This document shows, one piece after another, positions 1 through 7,306 of a DNA stretch of 64,000 bases. A model generated the notes under the pieces. The model was not told the origin of the DNA and did not search any database. It worked only from the letters and a program-made list of their open reading frames with translations. Each line of letters begins with the position of its first letter. Positions within the stretch are counted from its first letter, which is position 1. Position numbers and translations under genes: made by a program. Source of the stretch: Marinomonas phaeophyticola (lineage in GTDB: Bacteria > Pseudomonadota > Gammaproteobacteria > Pseudomonadales > Marinomonadaceae); assembly GCF_026966905.1 (NCBI RefSeq), contig NZ_JAPUBN010000007.1:1-64000 (forward strand), read 5' to 3'.

Positions 1-344
1 GTTATATGCACTCAAATAGTATGGCTGGTTTAGCTAAAAATGTTGTGATCAATCTTACTTTTGTAAACGCTGCTACGAGTTTCGCTATTATAGTTTTCCA
101 ATAGTCACTAATAAGCTTTGTTGTTTTTATTACTGCGTAATGTAACAAAGCTATTATTTCGTTCTGGCAATTGTGGGTAGCTCAATTTATAGTGTGGCTA
201 TTACTACCGTCTTTTACTTTAAACTTCAGTAATTAAGTTTAAATTTATCAGGCATATAACAAGCAATTTAACGGGACTTTTACAGCTGGCTGTGCTCGTC
301 CCTCGCAAATTTTAAGCCAGCAATAAAAGCCCATTAATTGGGCG
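1..344 (+). other. Integron cassette 1, no protein recognised
   Basis: The first nine bases, GTTATATGC, are the right-hand arm of an attC site that lies mostly before the window, and they are the reverse complement of this cassette's own left arm GCATATAAC at 252-260. That match defines one complete cassette. I find no convincing reading frame or ribosome binding site. Most of the interior is a 124-base block shared with cassette 2. Its role is unknown: a structured RNA, a promoter-bearing cassette or a decayed gene are all possible. Confidence 0.75.
71..194 (+). repeat. Cassette repeat, copy A, with nested hairpin
   Basis: This block is repeated 344 bases downstream with one mismatch (position 78). 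It contains a nested hairpin. The outer stem is AGCTTTGTT (114-122) with AACAAAGCT (144-152); the inner stem is ATTAC (129-133) with GTAAT (137-141) around TGC. Weaker similarity continues to about 219. The preserved fold and the lack of an ORF suggest an RNA or DNA structure rather than a protein, but function is not shown. Confidence 0.8.
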
Positions 345-352
345 TTATATGC
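252..352 (+). repeat. attC recombination site 1
   Basis: The outer arms GCATATAAC and GTTATATGC are perfect complements, with the TAAC/GTTA cores expected of attC sites. The inner part forms an imperfect stem (ACAGCTGGCT against AGCCAGC, GGGACTTTTA against TAAAAGCCC) with unpaired bases. Integrases of the IntI family fold and cut the bottom strand of such sites. The arms match across the cassette junction, as expected after integration. Confidence 0.88.
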
Positions 353-685
353 AATTCATGTAGTAGGGTGCTTTAGCTAATATTTTGGTTATTAACTTTT
401 ACTTTTTTATGTGCTGCTACGTGTTTCGCTATTATAGTTTTCCAATAGTCACTAATAAGCTTTGTTGTTTTTATTACTGCGTAATGTAACAAAGCTATTA
501 TTTCGTTCTGGCAATTGTGGGTAGCTCAATTTATAGTGCATTTATTACTACCGGCTTTTACTAGTTGCTTGTGTATTTATGTTTAGGTTTATCAGGCATA
601 TAACAAGCAATTCAACGGGACTTTTACAGCTGGCTGTTTCGTTCCTCAACATTTTAAGCCAGCAATAAAAGCCCATTAATTGGGC
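345..685 (+). other. Integron cassette 2, no protein recognised
   Basis: This cassette lies between attC sites 1 and 2. It is a near-duplicate of cassette 1: its 415-538 block and its attC are almost identical, while the flanks (353-414 and about 564-590) differ. No ORF with a ribosome binding site was found. Two neighbouring, nearly identical non-coding cassettes argue for duplication by excision and reinsertion, or for independent capture of the same element. Confidence 0.75.
415..538 (+). repeat. Cassette repeat, copy B, with nested hairpin
   Basis: Second copy of the 124-base block at 71-194. The hairpin arms are conserved at 458-466/488-496 and 473-477/481-485. The sequence on either side is more diverged than the block itself, which suggests that the block is the part being kept. 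Confidence 0.8.
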
Positions 686-694
686 GTTATGTTT
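596..694 (+). repeat. attC recombination site 2
   Basis: The left arm GCATATAAC belongs to cassette 2. The right arm GTTATGTTT is the complement of AAACATAAC at the end of cassette 3 (1318-1326), as expected of an array built by attI or attC insertion. The inner stem matches attC 1 almost base for base. Confidence 0.88.
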
Positions 695-707
695 AAAAGG
701 AGTTTTT

Positions 708-1319
708 GTGCAACTTGAAGCTGAAAGTATATTCGGAAAGTACTTTATAGATATTAATGAAAATACTTCTGAAGTTTTAATTTCTGATTTATCGGGTGAT
801 AAATCACTAGCATTAACCTTGAAAGATTTTGAAGGGATAAATCCAAGTCATAAGCTGGAAATTTTCGGGGCTGGTTGCAGAATAATTGATGCGCGAGTTA
901 AGGAAGCTATAAACACCAATAATGATGAGCCTGAGATCGAGGAAAAGCTTGTCGAAGCAACCTTAGCGTTATTGATTGCTGATTTTACAAAGCGTTTTGG
1001 TAGTCAACAGCATAAATTGAAAAGCTGTGTTTATCATTCATCAGCATTAGAGTTTTGGGAACAAATACCTGAGCTTGTGATTAGGAAAGGATGCACTAAA
1101 GAATCAAACATCCTTATTGTCGCTCAAGAGTTAGCGCATAGAGGGCTCGTTGAATTTAATGAATCTGGTATGGGGTTTATGTTAACGAAACTAGCTTTTG
1201 TTAAATGCGAAAATTTAAGTTGTTTAGATAAAGCTAATGCATTTTTTACTAAACACCAATTATTCATGGCTGTATTAGCGGTAGTTGGTATTGTAATTGG
1301 TTTAATCAGCATAATTTAA
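708..1319 (+). CDS. Cassette 3 protein, unknown, C-terminal membrane anchor
   Basis: Function unknown. The protein has 203 residues and starts at GTG, with AAGGAG at 696-701 placed seven bases upstream. Only 17 bases separate the attC arm from the start, the compact layout typical of integron cassettes. Residues 1-175 are soluble and charged. The last 20 or so residues form one hydrophobic segment (roughly 183-202, LFMAVLAVVGIVIGLISII), so the product is probably tail-anchored in the inner membrane with its body in the cytoplasm. There is no signal peptide. A short helical stretch at 125-165 resembles a small winged-helix fold (SNILIVAQELAHRGLVEF), but this is weak. It is the only gene in its cassette, and expression may depend on read-through from upstream. 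Confidence 0.8.
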   Translation: MQLEAESIFGKYFIDINENTSEVLISDLSGDKSLALTLKDFEGINPSHKLEIFGAGCRIIDARVKEAINTNNDEPEIEEKLVEATLALLIADFTKRFGSQQHKLKSCVYHSSALEFWEQIPELVIRKGCTKESNILIVAQELAHRGLVEFNESGMGFMLTKLAFVKCENLSCLDKANAFFTKHQLFMAVLAVVGIVIGLISII

Positions 1320-1420
1320 ACATAACAAGAACTTCAAACGGAAAAAATACAGTTGGCTGTTTTCACTCCGTTCAACATTTTAGCCAACTACATTTTTCCG
1401 CTTAAGTAGGCGTTAGATTT
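1318..1420 (+). repeat. attC recombination site 3
   Basis: The left arm AAACATAAC overlaps the stop codon region of the cassette 3 gene. The right arm GTTAGATTT is complementary to AAATCTAAC at 2335-2343, the end of cassette 4. The inner stem differs in sequence from attC 1 and 2 (CAGTTGGCT against AGCCAACT) but has the same architecture, so this cassette has a separate origin. Confidence 0.86.
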
Positions 1421-1444
1421 TTCGTTTATAAATTGAGGTTTAAA

Positions 1445-2263
1445 GTGGAAGTAGAAAAAGTAAATTCCCAAGCTATTTACAATCAAGTTAAATATATTCA
1501 AGGAATATTCGATAAGTCTGGAATAGAGATAAAAAAGCATAGCTTTTTATATAAGTTGCTATCGAAGACATTAAAAAATTACGGTGCATCAAATACACCA
1601 TTTGAAATATTTGATGCTCTGTATGTAAATAGAATTTATTCGGCATTATTAAACTTAGAAGACTGTCACAACATTAAATCATATTTAAAAGACCTGATGA
1701 GATCTACATTAGATTTTATGGAGGTATCTCAATCCCATTCAAAAAATATACTTTTTGAACTAGAGGTAACAGGTAAACTTCGTAAAATTTTCGAGAAAAC
1801 ATATTTAGCAGAGCCCGACATAGTTGTACCATTTGAAGATGGTAATGTTGGAATTGCTTGTAAAAAAATAATTTCAGAAAGTAACTTTGAGAAACAATTA
1901 TCTAAAGGTGTAAATCAAATTAAAGATAATGATTTTATTTTTGGCATTGTGGCAATAAATATTGATAATTTACTACCAGAGAAAACAATTTTGAATGCAA
2001 ATACATTTAGTGAAGCTTTAGAAATATTGCACAATCAAAACATGGACTTTATTAATAAGTACTCTCATAAATTTAAGAAATATTTAACTGAAAATAGAAT
2101 TATATCTGTACTTGTAGTTTCATCAACAATAGCTGATATAAAAAATGAGAATCCAAGATTCAATAATATCTCTCAGTCTACAATCTGGACTATTCAAGGG
2201 CTAGAAGAAGAACACAAAAATAAGGTAAATCAGTTTAAACTATTAGATGATAATGCTACATAG
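1445..2263 (+). CDS. Cassette 4 protein, PD-(D/E)XK nuclease-like
   Basis: Unknown protein of 272 residues. I prefer GTG at 1445, with GAGG at 1435-1438 six bases upstream, over the in-frame TTG at 1433, which overlaps that ribosome binding site. The N-terminal half is helical. The middle has the layout of a restriction-nuclease-like core: a helix with Glu (LFELEVTGKL), then EPDIVV, then the strand GIACKKI. This matches the usual PD...(D/E)xK spacing, except that the residue two before the Lys is Ala instead of Glu. It is either a divergent nuclease that takes its acidic ligand from elsewhere, or an inactive relative. The gene is AT-rich and sits alone in its cassette. A defence role would fit the family but is inference only. 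Confidence 0.72.
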   Translation: MEVEKVNSQAIYNQVKYIQGIFDKSGIEIKKHSFLYKLLSKTLKNYGASNTPFEIFDALYVNRIYSALLNLEDCHNIKSYLKDLMRSTLDFMEVSQSHSKNILFELEVTGKLRKIFEKTYLAEPDIVVPFEDGNVGIACKKIISESNFEKQLSKGVNQIKDNDFIFGIVAINIDNLLPEKTILNANTFSEALEILHNQNMDFINKYSHKFKKYLTENRIISVLVVSSTIADIKNENPRFNNISQSTIWTIQGLEEEHKNKVNQFKLLDDNAT

Positions 2264-2334
2264 TATTTTGTGTATGTATATAGAAGTGAACGTAATTTAC
2301 TTTAATGTAATATTAATTAGTACGTCGTAAATCA

Positions 2335-2435
2335 AAATCTAACAAGTTGCTCAAACGGACACAAACAGCTGGCTGTGCTCGTTCCTCGCTATTATAGCCA
2401 GCCATTTTTAGCCGCTTAGCAAAGCGTTAGCCAAC
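2335..2435 (+). repeat. attC recombination site 4
   Basis: The left arm is AAATCTAAC. The right arm GTTAGCCAAC is the exact complement of GTTGGCTAAC at 3405-3414, the end of cassette 5. The inner stem (CAGCTGGCTGTGCTCGT and AGCCAGCC) resembles that of attC 1 more than attC 3. Confidence 0.86.
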
Positions 2436-2460
2436 CTCAAGAAAGGATTGCAACCACACG

Positions 2461-3405
2461 ATGAGAAGTGGCAAAAAAAGTATTCTTACGCCTATCAGTC
2501 CAATTGTGATAGCTGATAATAAGTCGTATTGGGCTACACATTTTTATAGTATTTTAAAATGTATGGATAGCCATAAAAACTTAATGCACTCCCCAAGGAG
2601 ATTTCAAGAGTTTCCTACTTGGTCATTAAGCTTGCTTAGGGGGAATCTTCCTCCCAATTTTTTTGATCAAATCGAAGTCTATATTAGGAACTGGGGAGTG
2701 CAGTATTTCTTTGCGAGCCTGTTTAATCAAAAAATTGGAAGTCACATAATAATTGAGTTGATTGAAAGGTTAGAAGAATTATATGCAGTTTGTTTTAACA
2801 AAGATTTAGAGCAGTTTTTATTTTATGTTTCAGGAAATGATTCTAGTTTAAGTTATAAATTGTCAAACAGGTTTACTGAGGTTTTTCCATTTAGAGAAAT
2901 GAAAGGCTCAGTAGCTGATTTAATAGGATATTCAGATCTTTGTCTTGTTTTAGACAACACTTTTACAGGTTCTTCTATTGGAATCTTTGGTGAAGTGGAA
3001 GGAACCTACGGTAATAAACTTAGAACTGAAAGCTACTGGGGAAAGAAGCAAGAGTTCTGTGTTTTTAGTGTTGGTGTTGTTGATGGTGATCAAAAGCTAA
3101 TTTATTTTGAGGAGTCGAACCACAAAGGCATACCAAGAGTTCATCTTATGTTCGAAAAATCTCATTTTTTCATTAGCGATTTTTTGGAAGTTCTGAACTG
3201 TTTTAAATTCTTATTCTTGTATGGGCCGACCACAAAGTACCGTTGTCCAGATGATGAGTTTGGTTTTTTCCTAGCTGAGATAAAGAAAAGATGGTCTACC
3301 CCCATAGAGCAGGTCTTTGACTTTTTGGAAAAATTTATAGATGGTGGCGATTTGGTTGGTTATAACGATGGGGCTATATCAATTATCACAGACCTACAGT
3401 CATAG
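2461..3405 (+). CDS. Cassette 5 protein, unknown
   Basis: Function unknown; 314 residues, no signal peptide and no membrane segment. The ATG at 2461 follows AAAGGA at 2440-2445 at a long spacing (15 bases), so translation may be weak. A possible nuclease-like signature is DLCLVLD followed by IGIFGEVEG and then TYGNKLR at about residues 158-185. The strand carries E-x-E where PD-(D/E)XK enzymes have E-x-K, so I do not assign that fold. The C-terminal third is rich in aromatic residues. Its stop codon overlaps the left arm of its attC. It is the last cassette of the array, furthest from the presumed integrase, which should lie to the left of the window. Confidence 0.72.
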   Translation: MRSGKKSILTPISPIVIADNKSYWATHFYSILKCMDSHKNLMHSPRRFQEFPTWSLSLLRGNLPPNFFDQIEVYIRNWGVQYFFASLFNQKIGSHIIIELIERLEELYAVCFNKDLEQFLFYVSGNDSSLSYKLSNRFTEVFPFREMKGSVADLIGYSDLCLVLDNTFTGSSIGIFGEVEGTYGNKLRTESYWGKKQEFCVFSVGVVDGDQKLIYFEESNHKGIPRVHLMFEKSHFFISDFLEVLNCFKFLFLYGPTTKYRCPDDEFGFFLAEIKKRWSTPIEQVFDFLEKFIDGGDLVGYNDGAISIITDLQS

Positions 3406-3418
3406 TTGGCTAACAAAG
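3405..3418 (+). repeat. Truncated attC site 5, end of cassette array
   Basis: Only the left arm GTTGGCTAAC plus AAAG is present. It pairs exactly with the right arm of attC 4, so it belongs to cassette 5. No inner stem and no GTTR right arm follows. The sequence passes straight into a RAYT-leader remnant at 3419. Cassette 5 therefore cannot be excised as a normal unit. Confidence 0.8.
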
Positions 3419-3527
3419 AAAACCTAAGACACCCATTTAGTTTGTTTATATATGTCAATTAGTTAGGTTATAAAACTCAAAAATGAAAAGGAAAGTTTGC
3501 CGAGGGCCAGAAGTCAGTTTGTCGTTT
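3419..3527 (+). mobile_element. RAYT leader and gene-start remnant
   Basis: Positions 3419-3480 align with the leader of the intact RAYT gene (5609-5670): AACCTAAGACACCC against AACCTGAGACATCC, then TCAATTAGTTA in both. Positions 3491-3520 align with the start of that gene (GAGGGCCAGAAG against AAGGGCCAGAAG, then TCAGTTTGTC). About 100 bases of leader are missing between the two parts and the reading frame is lost after about ten codons. It is a deletion derivative with no coding capacity, and it sits exactly where the last attC site is cut. Confidence 0.72.
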
Positions 3528-3564
3528 GGTTGAAGTTCCAGGGAATAAATAGGTTAATTAAGTT

Positions 3565-3589
3565 AACTGAGAATGAGGCATTCTCAGTT
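3565..3589. terminator. 11-bp perfect hairpin, possible terminator
   Basis: AACTGAGAATG and CATTCTCAGTT pair perfectly around a three-base loop. A second smaller hairpin, ACCGCT/AGCGGT, lies at 3602-3619. Both lie just past the 3' end of the leftward gene at 3694-5487. Neither has a strong T-run, so termination is plausible but not certain. Confidence 0.4.
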
Positions 3590-3693
3590 TCGTTGAACTA
3601 CACCGCTTCGCGGAGCGGTTCATTTCATTGTTTCCTGTCTAATTCTATGATTCGTTACCAAACTTAGCTCCCCACTCATGGTTGGAAATGACG

Positions 3694-5487
3694 TTATAAC
3701 CCTATTACGCCATCGGCTGACTTTTCGAAGTCACGCTGTGTTTCAAACGCCATTTTCTGCACAACATTAGATAAAAACGCAAGTTGAGTGTTTTCAGTAA
3801 CCTTATTGCGGAATGAGTCCGTCACTATTTCATCACTGACGCGTTGTAAAGTTTCATCACGAATGCCAGAGTGCATGTCTGCTAAAGTCTCTGTGAAGGC
3901 ATTAAGCGACATTTTCTCGGTGGCGGTACTGTCGCGGCGAGCACTTTCAAATGCGACTAGCGTACTGACCATATTACCAACGTCTTGTTTATAAACGTCG
4001 AAGGTTTTTGCGCTGTATATATTTTCCGATTCATGACCTTTTACCGAGTGGCCGTTAACCATGTTGACTTGGTTTTTGGTGGCGCCTAAAAGTATTCTTG
4101 ACTGATTCACCGCACTGTCGAGGTTTTTAAACACAGCCGCGCCTTCTAATGCGACAACCGTCAGACCTTCTTCGATGTCAGGGCGCTCGATCAACGTGAC
4201 ATCATGATAGCGTGAGCCGTTGACCAGCGAGAGCACATTTTGGTTATTGCGCAGCTCACTTACCACAGCAACCGCTTCATCAAGGTTCTTTTTATTACTA
4301 TTCTCTGACACCTTGTCTTGCAGCATATCATCGAGTCCTATGGTGGTAATCTCAATGTAAGCGCGTTTTTCTGGGTTCGATAAACCGCTTAGTTCGGTTC
4401 CCATGGTCTCTAGTTGTTCTTCAGAAAAGTCGTATTGCTCCAACATATTGATCATGCTGCTAACCGAGTCCAAAGCAAACTCTCGACCATGGCTTTCTTC
4501 ATTGTCTTTTAACAGGGCGTCATCACCATGCCATGCAATGCCAAAGTCTTTTTTGACCTGAGACGTTATCTCATAAATCTTGACCGAGTCGACCATATCA
4601 CCCAATGCGCTAAGCAGAGAGTCGGGAAGTTGGTCGCCCTCTGGACCCGCTAGCTGAGCCAAACGGTCGCCTAGGACGGTGTCTAAGCCGTAAACGCTGA
4701 GTAAACCGCGTTGTGCTTCATCGCTCATGTGCCCCAGTTGCTCGGTTAAAGCGCTAGGATCGTCTGTGGCCACGATAGCTGTCACATAGTTGTGTAGGTT
4801 ATTGGCGGAAGTATCATTACGATAAGGGTCAAACTTGACCTGAGTGATTTTTTGACCGAAGACATTTTGTTTAAAGCTGGCGGCGGCATCGACATCGACT
4901 TGTCCAGCGTATTTGGCAGACTGTTCTAATATAGCACTGCGCTCAACCGTATTACTGCTTTTCAAGACATCCATAAATTTAGCAACTTTAGTTTGATAAG
5001 AGCGGTCGGCTTCGTTATGGGTCGTGTAATTTGCCGACGCTGGCAGAACCATCGCTTTGACCGTGATGGCTAAATCCTGTAGCGCTTCATCGCTCATGGA
5101 TTCCGCCATATTCAGAAACTCAGGGTCGGTTAGCACACCGGCATGAAGGAAGTCGCGCATACTGTTTTGATAAAAGAAATGGCCCGCGTTGCCCTCATGT
5201 ATCGGACCATCAAGGCGCTCAGCAAGAACCTTTGCTTTTGCTTTAAGCTCGGGTTCATTTTGATAGAGATTATACGGATCTCCTTTCGGGCGAATCAATG
5301 AAAAGGAAGACTCTTCTAAGAGATCATTCTCACTTCGATGAACCTGTGATGAGCTTAGACCCACTAACGCTTCTTGTAACCCAGAAGAGGAAGTATTGCT
5401 GAGTTGAGCTTGGCTAGATCGTTGGGATGAGTAAAACGTCATCGCCACATTCGTATTGCCCATACCGGTCACTGATATATGTGCCAT
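3694..5487 (-). CDS. Conserved-looking hypothetical protein, 597 aa
   Basis: I do not recognise this protein. It is soluble, acidic and predicted mostly helical, with no signal peptide and no membrane segment. The N-terminal 40 residues are Ser/Gln-rich and low in complexity (SSQRSSQAQLSNTSSS), which suggests a flexible leader. The rest consists of repeated helical stretches with recurring motifs of the type MSDEALQDL, MSDEAQRGLL and FSEEQLETMG, at about residues 130, 255 and 355, suggesting internal degenerate repeats of a 100-residue helical unit. Codon use looks chromosomal rather than like the AT-rich cassettes next door. AAAGGGACG precedes the ATG, supporting the start. It could be a structural or secreted-effector type protein, but nothing in the context assigns a role. 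Confidence 0.75.
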   Translation of the reverse strand: MAHISVTGMGNTNVAMTFYSSQRSSQAQLSNTSSSGLQEALVGLSSSQVHRSENDLLEESSFSLIRPKGDPYNLYQNEPELKAKAKVLAERLDGPIHEGNAGHFFYQNSMRDFLHAGVLTDPEFLNMAESMSDEALQDLAITVKAMVLPASANYTTHNEADRSYQTKVAKFMDVLKSSNTVERSAILEQSAKYAGQVDVDAAASFKQNVFGQKITQVKFDPYRNDTSANNLHNYVTAIVATDDPSALTEQLGHMSDEAQRGLLSVYGLDTVLGDRLAQLAGPEGDQLPDSLLSALGDMVDSVKIYEITSQVKKDFGIAWHGDDALLKDNEESHGREFALDSVSSMINMLEQYDFSEEQLETMGTELSGLSNPEKRAYIEITTIGLDDMLQDKVSENSNKKNLDEAVAVVSELRNNQNVLSLVNGSRYHDVTLIERPDIEEGLTVVALEGAAVFKNLDSAVNQSRILLGATKNQVNMVNGHSVKGHESENIYSAKTFDVYKQDVGNMVSTLVAFESARRDSTATEKMSLNAFTETLADMHSGIRDETLQRVSDEIVTDSFRNKVTENTQLAFLSNVVQKMAFETQRDFEKSADGVIGL

Positions 5488-5608
5488 CTATAACGTCCCT
5501 TTAATGAATCTGTATCTTGTTAGCGGCTAAGCTGCATGAAACTTGAGCCGTTTTTTTGCCACATCAGCCCAATCACACTTCCCCTAACAAACCGAATAAA
5601 ACCTGATT

Positions 5609-5771
5609 AAAACCTGAGACATCCTTTTTGTTTATTTATACATTTCAATTAGTTAAGAAATAAAATCCTATATAGTTGTAAAAGAATAATACAGGCCACC
5701 CATCACTTTATTGATGTTTCTTTGATCACGATCTAAACTAGAAAAACAAACTCAAGGATGAGGGGAAAACT
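5609..5771 (+). promoter_or_regulatory. Conserved leader of RAYT gene 1
   Basis: This leader is shared in whole or part with 3419-3480, 8213-8288 and the reverse strand upstream of the second RAYT gene (24645-24735). It contains AATAATACAGGCCACCCAT (5686-5704), the reverse complement of the unit repeated five times at 24715-24847, and ends in GGATGAGGGGAAAACT, which supplies the ribosome binding site. It probably holds the transposase promoter and the REP-like end recognised by the enzyme. Confidence 0.65.
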
Positions 5772-6740
5772 ATGCCAAGGGCCAGAAGCCAACAAGTCAG
5801 TTTGTCTGATACTCCGTACTATCACTGTATTTCTCGATGCGTTCGCCGTGCTTTTTTATGTGGTGAAGATTCTGTTACTGGAAGAAGTTTTGAGCATCGC
5901 CGTGGTTGGATCGAGGCACGAATTTTATTCTTAGCTGAGGTCTTCTCTATCGATATTTGTGCTTATGCGGTGATGAGTAATCACTTGCACATTGTGTTAC
6001 ATGTAAATGAAACACAAACTAAAAATTGGTCTACTCACGAGGTCTTAAACCGCTGGCATTCCTTGCATAAAGGGACGTTATTTACACAACAATACGCCCG
6101 TGGCGACACCATGCCAGCTTATGCAATTGAACTGGCTGAGCGGTCGGCGGAAGCGTATCGAGAAAGGTTGTCTGATATCAGTTGGTTTATGCGGGAGCTG
6201 AACGAACCCATCGCACGGCAAGCGAATGCTGAGGATGAATGCACTGGACGATTCTGGGAAGGGCGCTTTAAATCTCAAGCCTTGTTAGACGAAGCCTCTG
6301 TTTTGGCTTGTATGGCCTATGTTGACCTTAATCCAATTCGAGCCAATGTCGCAGCCACGCCGGAAACGTCAGAATTTACTAGCATCAAAAAACGGGTGAA
6401 AGCGGCTGGAAAAAACGTTCAACCAAAAGCCTTATATCCTTTCGTTGGGAATGAAAGTAAAAATAAAACAGAAGGCATCTTATTCAAGTTAACGGATTAC
6501 CTTGAACTGGTTGATATGACAGGTCGCATCGCTCGACAAGACAAACGCGGTGCAATTGACTTGTCGCTTTCACCCATTTTACAGCGGCTTGGAATATCCT
6601 CTGATAACTGGCTAACCATCGCTATTCAGTTTGAGCAACATACCCATGGCGTAGTTGGCCAGGAGCACAGCATTACTCGTTACAAAAACGCCCAGCCAAG
6701 GTCTAGGCCAAATAAACGATGTTGTCGATTACTTGCCTAG
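5772..6740 (+). CDS. REP-associated tyrosine transposase (RAYT) 1
   Basis: This is a Y1/HUH single-strand transposase related to IS200/IS605 TnpA, the domesticated kind that mobilises short REP palindromes. The metal-binding HUH motif is NHLHIVL with His71 and His73. The nucleophile is Tyr183 in AYVDLNPIRA. The N-terminus PRARSQQVSLSDTPYYH is typical of the family. Length is 322 aa and intact. The C-terminal extension ends in basic residues (RSRPNKRCCRLLA). It is close to the second copy at 23676-24644, differing by scattered substitutions over its whole length. It may still act on the TGGGTG-type repeats spread through the window. Confidence 0.92.
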   Translation: MPRARSQQVSLSDTPYYHCISRCVRRAFLCGEDSVTGRSFEHRRGWIEARILFLAEVFSIDICAYAVMSNHLHIVLHVNETQTKNWSTHEVLNRWHSLHKGTLFTQQYARGDTMPAYAIELAERSAEAYRERLSDISWFMRELNEPIARQANAEDECTGRFWEGRFKSQALLDEASVLACMAYVDLNPIRANVAATPETSEFTSIKKRVKAAGKNVQPKALYPFVGNESKNKTEGILFKLTDYLELVDMTGRIARQDKRGAIDLSLSPILQRLGISSDNWLTIAIQFEQHTHGVVGQEHSITRYKNAQPRSRPNKRCCRLLA

Positions 6741-6881
6741 CGTATCCACATAGTTTATTTCACATTAGTCCTGGGTCTTACTAAACAGTAAGCGAATCCA
6801 TTCATCTAAAAAATGTTATTTTTATCGGGCTAGATAACAATATTGGCTGTTATTTTTAATAAAACTCTGTTTTTCAGAATC

Positions 6882-7033
6882 GTGTGATCCGGTTGTCCAA
6901 AATACCAAAGCTGTTTTTTGAGTTTCATTAACGTTGGGTGTCTTAAGTTCGTTTATTGTGTGATCCGGTTGTCCAAAATACCAAAGCTGTTTTTTGAGTT
7001 TCATTAACGTTGGGTGTCTTAAGTTCGTTTATT
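6882..7033 (+). repeat. 76-bp perfect tandem duplication
   Basis: Two identical 76-base copies, 6882-6957 and 6958-7033, start GTGTGATCCGGTTGTCC and end GTTGGGTGTCTTAAGTTCG then TTTATT. The right end contains TGGGTGTCTTA, the same core found inverted at 3423-3433 and 10331-10341 and, as TGGGTGGCCTG, at the RAYT genes. This points to a recent duplication of a RAYT-associated repeat. Confidence 0.85.
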
Positions 7034-7259
7034 CGATAAATCGCATTCCCAAATTAACGTATTATCTCAATTATTTTATAATAGACAGAGATTACATTCG
7101 AGTTTAGGATATAAAACACTGCTGAATTTGAATTAGCAGAAAATTGAAACGAGGATGGTGTTCATTTTATCGGGTGAAGATTACAAGCTAGCGCGCGTCT
7201 TTGCTTGTTGCGTTACATTGCCATAATTTTTGCCATCCAGAATAATCCAATATAAGAAA

Positions 7260-7284
7260 TATAGCTTAGGATATCTAAGCTATA
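7260..7284 (+). promoter_or_regulatory. Perfect 10-bp inverted repeat before a secreted-protein gene
   Basis: TATAGCTTAG and CTAAGCTATA flank GATAT, ending 22 bases before the ATG at 7307. It could be an operator for a dimeric regulator or a 5'-UTR hairpin. No T-run follows, so it is not a terminator. Confidence 0.5.
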
Positions 7285-7306
7285 ACGAATATACATGGAG
7301 TAATAA

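Larger units (their letters stand above)
6741..7306. other. Intergenic region with tandem repeat and hairpin
   Basis: No gene is supported here. It holds the 76-bp tandem duplication at 6882-7033 and a perfect hairpin just before the next gene (7260-7284). Short leftward frames in it are created by the repeat. The rest, about 7034-7200, shows no recognisable feature. Confidence 0.6.

Noticed and set aside
6822-7004. 60-residue leftward ORF with an internal repeat
   Set aside because: It is produced by the 76-bp tandem duplication; there is no ribosome binding site and no protein-like pattern beyond the repeat.
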